A stretch of 64,000 nt of DNA from Hyphomonas beringensis (GTDB taxonomy: Bacteria > Pseudomonadota > Alphaproteobacteria > Caulobacterales > Hyphomonadaceae). The notes beneath the pieces were generated by a model, which searched no databases, had not been told where the DNA came from, and was given only the letters and a program-made list of their open reading frames with translations. A program made the position numbers and the translations under genes. This document shows positions 57,127 to 64,000 of this stretch, one piece after another. The stretch's first letter is position 1. Each line of letters begins with the position of its first letter. The stretch lies in NCBI RefSeq assembly GCF_000682755.1, contig NZ_AWFF01000054.1, forward strand, positions 99,744 through 163,743. The letters are read 5' to 3'.

Positions 57127-57487
57127 GACAAGCTCCAGCTAAACTATCTAGCCCGTTTCATACGGTTCCCGCATGTCGCCTAGACTAAATTCGTATGCCT
57201 ATAGGTTGAACAAAAAATGAATAACCCGCGAAATATTTTCGGGTATATTTGGTATGTGAAAGACTTGTCTTTCATGCCTCAATAGAGGGGCGATAAAGTA
57301 ATTTCCATTACATGTGAAAGTACTGTGCTTGAACTGTAGTGGAAAATGCACGTTCGCTCAGCCAGGCAGGGCATGAAACGTCAAAACCCTCTGTATTTTC
57401 AGGTGTTTTGGGGGTGTGCCCCGATCAATTTGATGGTCGGATTTTTAAGGATAATTTACTTCAATAGTGTGAGCATTCGGCCAACAG
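57127..57487. other. Divergent phyR / hybrid-kinase promoter region
   Basis: AT-rich, no gene. Contains the dyad ACCCG (57223-57227) and CGGGT (57240-57244) with an AAA/TTTT inner match, and a TTAA-N7-TTAC near-match to a CtrA box (57445-57459) 30 bp before the kinase start. GTTCC at 57165-57169 (GGAAC on the minus strand) resembles half of an EcfG promoter upstream of phyR but the -10 half is not at the right distance. Confidence 0.4.
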
Positions 57488-60400
57488 ATGAGTGGAAATA
57501 GCATGTTTGCATCTCAGGGAATGTTTTCTCGGTTTGGCCAGGCTGCGGCGGTATTGCCGAGGCCGGTATACTCCGTGCTGAAATGTCTGTGTGTCGCCAG
57601 CATGGTGTTCTTACTGGCCTATACAGCCATTCGTTACACAAACGGAGATGGACGGATCGCTGCGATCTGGCCGGTGAATGCCGTTCTGATTGTGCTTGTC
57701 CTGCGGCACCATCGTGTGCAATGGCCGCGTTTGTTGCTCGCCATGACGGTGGGCCTCGTGGCGGCCAACACTGTCATTGGGGATGATTTTCTGCGGGCGA
57801 TATACCTGTCTGCCGCCAATACGCTGGAAGTCTTGATCGTCTCCGCCGCCATGAAATATCGGAAGCGGATCAAGCTGATCAGCCTGATGGGGATTGTCAC
57901 ACTTGTCGTTGCCGCTCTGGTGGCGTGCATCGCCTCGACAGCGCTTGCAACCATAGGGCTTTATACGTCTTCGCATGTGATTTCTTTCGGCACAGCCGCC
58001 ATGTGGTTCGCGGCCGACTTTCTGGGCATCATGCTGGTTGTGCCTGTCCTCTGGTCACTGACTGACCCGTCAGTGAAACACATTACGGGCACCTCGCGCC
58101 TGCAAACATTCATCGAGTATGCGATTGTGTGTGGCATAACATTATTTGTCTTTGCCCAGACAAAATATCCTTTTCTCTTTCTCGTCCCGCCAGCTCTGGT
58201 GCTGCTCAGCTTCAGCGGCGGTGTCAAAGGGGCGGCCGGGGGGCTGTTGGCTGTTACGGCAATATCCATCCCGTTCACCTTCGCGGACAGCGGCCCGATT
58301 GGGTTGATGAGTGCGGACCTGGCTACCCGGGTTCTTACCCTTCAGGTGTTCCTGGCTGCCAATTCGGTTCTTGCCCTTTCTGTCGGTGCCGCCGCGGCTG
58401 ACCGTCGGCGTATCTTCCTTCAGATGGAGCGCTCGCGCGAGAGATTGCGCGCGAAAAACATTCAGCAGAAAGAGATGATCTCCAAGGCGCAGCTTGCCGA
58501 ACGTATGGCGGGCCTGGGTCACTGGGCCCTTGATGCCAAAACACAGCAAGTCTCATGGTCTCCGGAGGTCTATGCAATTCACGGCGTGACCGATGAGAAC
58601 TTCAATCCTGCTTATGATGATGCGGTCAGCTTTTATATTCCTGAAGATCGCGAGATGGTATCAAGCATGGTCGCGAACGGGATCGAGAATGCCGAGGGCT
58701 GGGAGTTTCATGCCACGCTCAAGCGCAGGTCCGACGGCGCGCTGCGCCAGGTGCATTCGATCGCTGACTGTATTACGGATGAAAACGGTGAGGTTGTCCG
58801 TGTCATTGGCGTGTTCCGGGATGTCACGGACGAGCAGAAACTGCTGCAGGCCTTGAGCGAAAGCGAAGCGCAGTACAGGGTTCTGGCAGACCATTCGACA
58901 GACATTATCGTGCGGTTTGGTCTGGACGGCGTCATCACCTACGCTTCGCCCTCCTGCAAAGTTCTGGGCATCACGCCCGAACAAGCCATAGGGATGAGGA
59001 CGGTCGATTTTGCCATTCAGGAAGATCGTGATTATGCGGAAGACATTACGACCGAACTGTTCGAGAAAGGGCGGCAGGAACTAACGGCCCGTCGTGAGGT
59101 GCGGGTCAGAAACGCTGAGGGCCAGATCATCTGGCTGGAGGGCAGTCCTCGGGTCATCAATGGGCCTGACGGCACGCCAGAGGCGGTGATTTCCACATTT
59201 CGGGATGTGACGGACCGGAAGGAGCGCGAAAAAGCGCTTGCTGAAGCCCGTATCGAGGCAGAGAAAGCTGGCCATGCGAAAACGGAGTTCCTCTCTCATA
59301 TGAGCCATGAGATCAGGACGCCGCTCAATGGTATTCTCGGCTTTGCGCAATTGCTGTCCCAGACCGACATGGATGACCAGCAGCGGGTCTATCTGGACAA
59401 GACCGTTTCAGCTGGCCGCATGCTGCGCGAAATCGTCAACGACATCCTGGATTTCTCCAAGATCAGTGCGGGCAAGCTGGTGCTGGATCAGACCAGCGTG
59501 AATCTGAAGAGTCTGATTGGAGAAGTTGTCGGCATCGTGGATGCTGGTCGCGAAGACAAAACGGCCTCCATTTCCTATGATGTGCCTGATCTCAGTATCA
59601 AATCTGATGATGTGCGTCTGAAACAGATTCTGACCAATCTGGTCGGGAATGCCGCCAAGTTTACCCGTCAGGGCAGTATCCAGGTAAAGGCCCGCAAAGA
59701 GAATGCTCTTCTTGTCATCGAGGTGACGGATACCGGCGAGGGGATTGCGGCCAAGCAGTTGGAAAAGGTATTTGAGAGCTTCCAACAGGCTGACAACAGC
59801 ACGACGCGGCGCTTTGGCGGCACAGGTCTCGGCCTCTCCATCAGCCGTTCTCTGGCACGGCAGCTGGACGGAGATCTCGTTCTGGAAAGCGAGCTGGGCG
59901 TCGGCACAACTGCGCGGCTGACATTACCTTTCGTCGAGGGAGACCGCCTGGAAACGGAAACCGATGTCGCCGAAGCGGGTGGCAAGACCGCCGCTCTCAA
60001 GATACTCGCGGTCGATGATGTCGAGATGAACCTTGAGCTGCTTGAGTTCGGCCTTACCAAGGCCGGACATGAGGTTGTGACATCGAATTGCGCTGAACAG
60101 GCCATCGATTTGCTTGTCCAGGAAGGCGACTTCGACCTGGTCCTCATGGATATTCAAATGCCGGAGATGGATGGGGTGACAGCCACGCGGATGATCCGTG
60201 TACTTCCCCAACCTGTTTGCGACACACCGATCATCGCCTTGTCAGCGAATGTCCTGCCAGAGGATGTGAGCCGCTATCTCGAAGCGGGCATGAGCGCTCA
60301 TTTTGCCAAGCCTGTGGATCTTGAGGAGCTGGACGGGTTCATTCGCAAGACCATGAAGAAGCATTCCGCAGCCTGCCCCGCCAGCGCGCCTGAAGAAGCA

Positions 60401-60697
60401 GCGAAAGACCCATATGCGGAGCTGGCCGAGCGCTACAGGGTCTACCTGTCAGGGGTCGCGATGGAATTCCTGGAGATCATGGAAAAGGATGACCAGGAAG
60501 AGACCCTTCAGGAGGTCTACCGGATCGCCCATTCCATCGCAGGCGCGGCTGGCAGTTTCGGCTTTGATGACGTGTCCGAAGCGGCGTTTGCGCTGGAGGC
60601 TGCTGCAAAGAAACTGATCGGCACGGGCCAGTACTCGGAAGAGTTCATTTCCGAAGTGAAGAACTTCATGCAGACCACGGAAAAAGCGGCGGCATGA
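57488..60697 (+). CDS. MASE1-PAS-PAS hybrid sensor histidine kinase with receiver and Hpt domains
   Basis: 1069 residues. MASE1 membrane sensor with about eight helices (30-310, including AAIWPVNAVLIVLVLRHHR); coiled linker; two PAS domains (about 340-455 and 460-580); HisKA with phospho-His607 (FLSHMSHEIRTPLNG); HATPase with N-box (LTNLVGNAAKF), DTGEGIA and GGTGLGLSISR; receiver with Asp888 (VLMDIQMPEMDG); Hpt with His1015 (RIAHSIAGAAGSFG). The chain can run a full phosphorelay. Next to it are a single-domain receiver (60820) and, divergently, PhyR, both plausible outputs. An alternative ATG at 57503 would shorten it by five residues. Confidence 0.93.
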   Translation: MSGNSMFASQGMFSRFGQAAAVLPRPVYSVLKCLCVASMVFLLAYTAIRYTNGDGRIAAIWPVNAVLIVLVLRHHRVQWPRLLLAMTVGLVAANTVIGDDFLRAIYLSAANTLEVLIVSAAMKYRKRIKLISLMGIVTLVVAALVACIASTALATIGLYTSSHVISFGTAAMWFAADFLGIMLVVPVLWSLTDPSVKHITGTSRLQTFIEYAIVCGITLFVFAQTKYPFLFLVPPALVLLSFSGGVKGAAGGLLAVTAISIPFTFADSGPIGLMSADLATRVLTLQVFLAANSVLALSVGAAAADRRRIFLQMERSRERLRAKNIQQKEMISKAQLAERMAGLGHWALDAKTQQVSWSPEVYAIHGVTDENFNPAYDDAVSFYIPEDREMVSSMVANGIENAEGWEFHATLKRRSDGALRQVHSIADCITDENGEVVRVIGVFRDVTDEQKLLQALSESEAQYRVLADHSTDIIVRFGLDGVITYASPSCKVLGITPEQAIGMRTVDFAIQEDRDYAEDITTELFEKGRQELTARREVRVRNAEGQIIWLEGSPRVINGPDGTPEAVISTFRDVTDRKEREKALAEARIEAEKAGHAKTEFLSHMSHEIRTPLNGILGFAQLLSQTDMDDQQRVYLDKTVSAGRMLREIVNDILDFSKISAGKLVLDQTSVNLKSLIGEVVGIVDAGREDKTASISYDVPDLSIKSDDVRLKQILTNLVGNAAKFTRQGSIQVKARKENALLVIEVTDTGEGIAAKQLEKVFESFQQADNSTTRRFGGTGLGLSISRSLARQLDGDLVLESELGVGTTARLTLPFVEGDRLETETDVAEAGGKTAALKILAVDDVEMNLELLEFGLTKAGHEVVTSNCAEQAIDLLVQEGDFDLVLMDIQMPEMDGVTATRMIRVLPQPVCDTPIIALSANVLPEDVSRYLEAGMSAHFAKPVDLEELDGFIRKTMKKHSAACPASAPEEAAKDPYAELAERYRVYLSGVAMEFLEIMEKDDQEETLQEVYRIAHSIAGAAGSFGFDDVSEAAFALEAAAKKLIGTGQYSEEFISEVKNFMQTTEKAAA

Positions 60698-60819
60698 TGC
60701 CGGCATATCCGGACTTTCCTATTTCGGCGCTCTGACAAAATCGATGAAATTCAAAACATCGGCTTAATTTCAGATTTCCCATATCGCGCTACAAAGACAG
60801 GGAGAAAGAGGATTTCGAC

Positions 60820-61218
60820 ATGCAGAAGCAAAAGATTCTGGTTGTGGACGACGACGCGATGCTGCGAACACTGCTGACGTTCAAGCTGTCTGCAGAAAAA
60901 TACAGCGTCCTGGAAGCTCCCGATGGTCAGCAGGGGCTTGAGCTTGCACGTAAGGAGCTGCCGGACCTTATCGTTCTCGACAGCATGATGCCTGTTCTGG
61001 ATGGAACGGGGACGATCAAGCAACTCAAGTCAGACCCTGACCTGAAATCCATTCCCGTCATTATGCTGACGGCCCGCAGGGAAGAGTCGGATGTGTCAGA
61101 AGCCATGAGCCTGGGCGCCGCTGATTTCATCAACAAGCCTTTCAATCCGGACGCCCTGGTGCAGCGCATCAAGCGCCATCTGGATCTGCCGACATCGGGC
61201 CTGCAAAGCGCGCTTTAG
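60820..61218 (+). CDS. Single-domain response regulator (CheY-like)
   Basis: 132 residues, one receiver domain: DDDAMLR acid pocket, phosphoacceptor Asp54 (LIVLDSMMPVLDG), TARREESDV and the conserved Lys in FINKPFNPD. No output domain. GGGAG precedes the start by about 15 bases. Located 123 bp after the hybrid kinase, it may receive phosphate from its Hpt domain. Confidence 0.9.
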   Translation: MQKQKILVVDDDAMLRTLLTFKLSAEKYSVLEAPDGQQGLELARKELPDLIVLDSMMPVLDGTGTIKQLKSDPDLKSIPVIMLTARREESDVSEAMSLGAADFINKPFNPDALVQRIKRHLDLPTSGLQSAL

Positions 61219-61253
61219 GCTCGCTGGCCTAGTCAGCCTTGCCTACGAAAACA

Positions 61254-61288
61254 AAAGGGCGGCGCCGCAACAAGCAGCGCCGCCCTTT
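61254..61288. terminator. Bidirectional terminator between response regulator and TBDR 6
   Basis: Perfect 12-bp stem AAAGGGCGGCGC (61254-61265) and GCGCCGCCCTTT (61277-61288), 11-base loop. On the minus strand it runs into TTTTGTTTTC, 20 bases past the TBDR 6 stop; on the plus strand the T-run is short. Confidence 0.88.
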
Positions 61289-61304
61289 GCTGTATATCGT
61301 TGGC

Positions 61305-63539
61305 TTAGTAGCGGGCCGACAGGCGCACGCCATAGGTTTGCGGCGTACCGAAGACAGACACTTCATCGCCCACAAACGGAATGATGCTGACGCGGTAGAG
61401 CTCGTCATTCATGTTCTTGCCCCAGAGAGACAGCGTCCAGCTGCCATCTGCGGCGGCAACACCAATGCGACCATTCACCAGGCCATAGCCGTCTTCCACA
61501 TTCGTATTGGCAGGGCCCCAGAAGAACTGGTCCTGATAGGAATAGTTCAGCGCCGCGACAAAATCGAGATTGTCAGTCAGGCGATGCTTCACATCCGCCC
61601 CGAGCGTGTACTGGTAGTCCGGCGTTCTCTGCAGTTTGTTGCCGCTATAGTCCAGGCCGCGGAGAGGATCGATGTAATCCTTGTACTCCGTATCCAGGAA
61701 TGAGCCTGCTGCAAACAGGGTCAGCCATTCGGTCGGCAGAACACGCACCTCATATTCTATGCCCTTGATGGAGGCGTCGGCGGCGTTGGCCACAACCAGG
61801 GTCAGATTCTCATCATCCAGAAGCTCGACCTGAAGGTCGGAGAAGTCTGTGTAGAAGGCCGCGAGGTTGGTCCGCAGGCGATTGTTCAGCCACTCGGCCT
61901 TCAGGCCAACTTCATACGTCGCTGCGGATTCCGGATCATACGGTGTTTCCGCGGCCACGGCATTGGCCGTCGCGCCTTGCCAGCCGCCGCCCTTGTAGCC
62001 GCTTGCATAGGACGCATAGAGCAGGGCGTCCTCGGTGGGTTTCCAGTTCAGCGCGATCTTCGGCGTGAACTCAGACCATTCCTTGCTGTCGACGACATCA
62101 TACGCTTCTTGCAGAGGGGCAGGTGAGAACAGGTCGCCCGGTTGGCCAAGGTCCAGAATTACGGCGCGCGTATCCAGATCCTTCTTGTCGGTCGTATAGC
62201 GTCCGCCTACGGCCAGGGTCAGGTTCGGCATCAGATCATATTCGACCTCGCCAAAGGCCGCATAGCTGGCCGTGTCGCTATAGCCGAGGAAGATATTGTC
62301 CCCATCCAGCGTATCGCGTGTGCTGCCCGGTCCGCCCGGCAGGAAGGAGGTCGCCGTGTTGCGCGACACGCGCTTCACATTTTCATCCAGATAATAGAGG
62401 CCGGCAATCCAGCGCAGGCGATTGTCCTGGGATGAGGCCAGGCGAATCTCCTGCGTCACGCCCTGATACATTTCGTGCTGCGTCAGCGTGCTGTCCGTGA
62501 TGGAGGGCGGGGACCCTGCGCCGGCCTGCGTCCAGCGGCCATCTCCCAAACCATAGCGGTAGGCGGCCAGATAGGTGAGGGACATCTCGCCGATATCCCA
62601 TTCCAGGCGGCCAGTGAGGCCCGCCGTATCGCGGTCAGCATACTGCTCATAGGGGGAGACGTTGGTGCGCGGATCAGACGGTACGTTCGGCGTGATAAAG
62701 CCAAAGCCGGGCAGGGTCGGGTCGTCCACCGCATGGCGGGATGGGCCGCCCCCACGATCCTTGCTGTAGTCTGCAATAATGGAAACGAACACATTTTCTG
62801 AGGCATCCCAATTCAGGGAGAGACGCCCAGCGACGGAATCCTTGTCTTCCAGTTCCTGGCCAATGACCACATTCTCTGCATAGCCATCATGGGCTTCACG
62901 GAACAGTGCCAGGCGCGCAGAGGCTTTCTCGCTGATCGGTCCGGTCACATAACCTTCGGCCAACACGCTGGAATAATTGCCCAGAGAGATAGAGCCACCG
63001 GCGCCGAATTCGTCCTGCGGTGCTGCGGTGATCAAATTGATGGCGCCGCCGACAATGTTCTTGCCGAACAGCGTGCCCTGCGGGCCGCGCAGAACCTCAA
63101 CGCGGGAAAGGTCAAAGATGGGCGGGGTGGCAGAGCCGCGGCGTCCGACATAGATTTCGTTCAGGAACGTGCCGATGGATGGGTCAGCCGTCGCGCCATT
63201 CAGGCGGACAGAGCCGACGCCCCGAATGAACATTTCCGATTCCATGCTGTTCTGGGACTGGAAGGTGAAGCTGGGCACCTGCAGGGCGATTTCAGAAAGA
63301 TCCGTGATCTGCTCATCACGCAGCTGGTCGCCGCCAATGCCGGTCACGGCAATGGGAACATCCTGCAGGCTTTCCTCGCGCTTCCTGGCCGTGATGACCA
63401 GTTCGTCCAGCATCAGCGGATCGCCCTCATTCGCGGTCGTGTCTGCCTGGGCCCAGGCTGCGCTCGGCATGGCGACGGCGATGGCGGCGGTGGCCACTGC
63501 GGAATAGAATACGCCCTTGGTGAAACGCGATTGCGCCAT
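61305..63539 (-). CDS. TonB-dependent outer-membrane receptor (TBDR 6)
   Basis: 744 residues; TGGGAGGAAG precedes the ATG. Signal peptide ends AWA-QA; plug starts DELVITARKREESLQDVPIAVTGI; signature RVEVLRGPQGTLFGKNIVGGAINL; barrel ending RLSARY with terminal Tyr. No STN domain. No catabolic neighbours inside the window, so the ligand is open. A divergent gene starts at 63757, so the 63540-63756 gap holds promoters, including the palindrome GCCCTGCAGGGC (63684-63695). Confidence 0.93.
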   Translation of the reverse strand: MAQSRFTKGVFYSAVATAAIAVAMPSAAWAQADTTANEGDPLMLDELVITARKREESLQDVPIAVTGIGGDQLRDEQITDLSEIALQVPSFTFQSQNSMESEMFIRGVGSVRLNGATADPSIGTFLNEIYVGRRGSATPPIFDLSRVEVLRGPQGTLFGKNIVGGAINLITAAPQDEFGAGGSISLGNYSSVLAEGYVTGPISEKASARLALFREAHDGYAENVVIGQELEDKDSVAGRLSLNWDASENVFVSIIADYSKDRGGGPSRHAVDDPTLPGFGFITPNVPSDPRTNVSPYEQYADRDTAGLTGRLEWDIGEMSLTYLAAYRYGLGDGRWTQAGAGSPPSITDSTLTQHEMYQGVTQEIRLASSQDNRLRWIAGLYYLDENVKRVSRNTATSFLPGGPGSTRDTLDGDNIFLGYSDTASYAAFGEVEYDLMPNLTLAVGGRYTTDKKDLDTRAVILDLGQPGDLFSPAPLQEAYDVVDSKEWSEFTPKIALNWKPTEDALLYASYASGYKGGGWQGATANAVAAETPYDPESAATYEVGLKAEWLNNRLRTNLAAFYTDFSDLQVELLDDENLTLVVANAADASIKGIEYEVRVLPTEWLTLFAAGSFLDTEYKDYIDPLRGLDYSGNKLQRTPDYQYTLGADVKHRLTDNLDFVAALNYSYQDQFFWGPANTNVEDGYGLVNGRIGVAAADGSWTLSLWGKNMNDELYRVSIIPFVGDEVSVFGTPQTYGVRLSARY

Positions 63540-63756
63540 AATAGCTTCCTCCCAGAAGATGTTTGTTAGTTTTGTTAAGCAAGTATCTCGTCTGGGATAG
63601 TGATCTTGTCAAGCCTGTCTTTATTGGCTGTTGCAATTATGTGACGGAAAAGATGACTTGCATAAATATGGTTTCAGGTCTCTGCCCTGCAGGGCGCCAG
63701 ACGCGCAATTTCATCCCCTAATCCGTCTGAAAAGGGGCGCGTTCATACTTTGGGGT

Positions 63757-64000
63757 ATGCGTGAGATGGGTGATTTTCTTGAGCGGGGGCTGGAGCTGGC
63801 GCGGCGGGCTGTGGTGACGGTGGTGGGCCGGGACAATCTCCAGCTCAACCCGGAAACCATGCCGCGCTCGCGGCGGGCCAGGGCCAATGGCCGGCTCAAA
63901 CAGATCGAGACAATCGTCCGGCGTCTGATCCTTCTCATGGCGCTTGCCTTGAGGCTGGAACCGCAAGCTGCGTCTCAGCCGCGCGCACCAAAGGTTGAGC
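63757..64000 (+). CDS. Protein of unknown function, N-terminal part (3' end beyond window)
   Basis: The frame is open from ATG 63757 (or ATG 63766) to the window edge, at least 81 codons with high GC at third positions and no stop. The visible part is basic and helical: FLERGLELARRAVVTVVG, then a Pro/Arg segment (MPRSRRARANGR), then a hydrophobic stretch LILLMALALRLEP that may be a membrane or packing helix. I do not recognise the family. It is divergent from TBDR 6. Confidence 0.6.
   Translation, partial: MREMGDFLERGLELARRAVVTVVGRDNLQLNPETMPRSRRARANGRLKQIETIVRRLILLMALALRLEPQAASQPRAPKVE

Noticed and set aside
57140..57170. Possible EcfG (GGAAC-N16/17-CGTT) promoter upstream of phyR
   Set aside because: GGAAC is present on the minus strand at 57169-57165 but no CGTT lies at the required distance.
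57445..57459. Second CtrA box upstream of the hybrid kinase
   Set aside because: It reads TTAA-N7-TTAC, one base off in an AT-rich stretch, so not strong enough alone.
1..64000. CRISPR arrays, tRNA or rRNA genes, integrases, transposases and prophage genes
   Set aside because: None were seen on either strand; no regularly spaced repeats or mobile-element proteins are present in the window.

Overview
This looks like chromosomal DNA from an alphaproteobacterium of the TonB-receptor-rich kind (Caulobacterales/Hyphomonadaceae or Sphingomonadales-like). The evidence is a PhyR-type general-stress regulator, a sigma/FecR/TonB-receptor set with an STN domain, six TonB-dependent receptors in 64 kb, and a TTAA-N7-TTAA (CtrA-type) box in front of a pilin gene. 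Genus assignment is inference. I saw no tRNA, rRNA, CRISPR array or insertion sequence.

Layout. (1) 0-0.45 kb: 3' end of an NhaA Na+/H+ antiporter with a strong terminator. (2) 0.5-10.5 kb: an oxidation cluster of TonB receptor + betaine-aldehyde-dehydrogenase-like enzyme (minus strand), a beta-hydroxyacid dehydrogenase (plus), two overlapping BetI-like TetR genes (minus), then PhyH dioxygenase, GMC alcohol dehydrogenase and an MFS permease (plus). A 14-bp motif is shared by the ALDH and PhyH promoters. (3) 10.6-17.4 kb: a minus-strand set aauB-aauE-aauD-aauA-monohaem cytochrome c, matching the known aromatic amine dehydrogenase (tryptophan tryptophylquinone) gene order. A TonB receptor lies downstream and a second cytochrome c is divergent. 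(4) 17.4-23.9 kb: TonB receptor, SnoaL-like protein, MarR regulator and cytochrome P450, with remnants of two decayed genes (AraC-like and serine-hydrolase-like).

(5) 23.9-32.9 kb: a D-glutamate/D-amino-acid set: TonB receptor, dgcA (N-acyl-glutamate racemase), D-glutamate deacylase-like amidohydrolase, a membrane-anchored serine hydrolase, a GntR/FCD regulator and dgcN. Palindromic sites related to TAATGC-N-GCATTA occur in pairs exactly 32 bp apart upstream of both the receptor and dgcN, implying one regulon. (6) 33-43.6 kb: minus-strand genes for a carotenoid-oxygenase-family enzyme, an S10 carboxypeptidase, a translationally coupled amidohydrolase pair (one lacking its metal ligands), an M3 peptidase and a type-B carboxylesterase. 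(7) 43.9-50.1 kb: ECF sigma, FecR, a large STN TonB receptor and an M14 carboxypeptidase lipoprotein, a signal-transducing uptake unit probably for peptides. Regions 5-7 together read as a peptide and D-amino-acid scavenging island.

(8) 50.3-56.4 kb: a chaperone-usher (alpha/CS1-like) pilus locus: small exported protein, chaperone, major subunit, minor subunit and usher. (9) 56.4-61.2 kb: PhyR, a MASE1-PAS-PAS hybrid histidine kinase with Hpt domain, and a single-domain response regulator. (10) 61.3-64 kb: a sixth TonB receptor and the start of an unidentified gene that runs off the window.

Functions come from motif and family recognition by eye. No alignment or database search was run.
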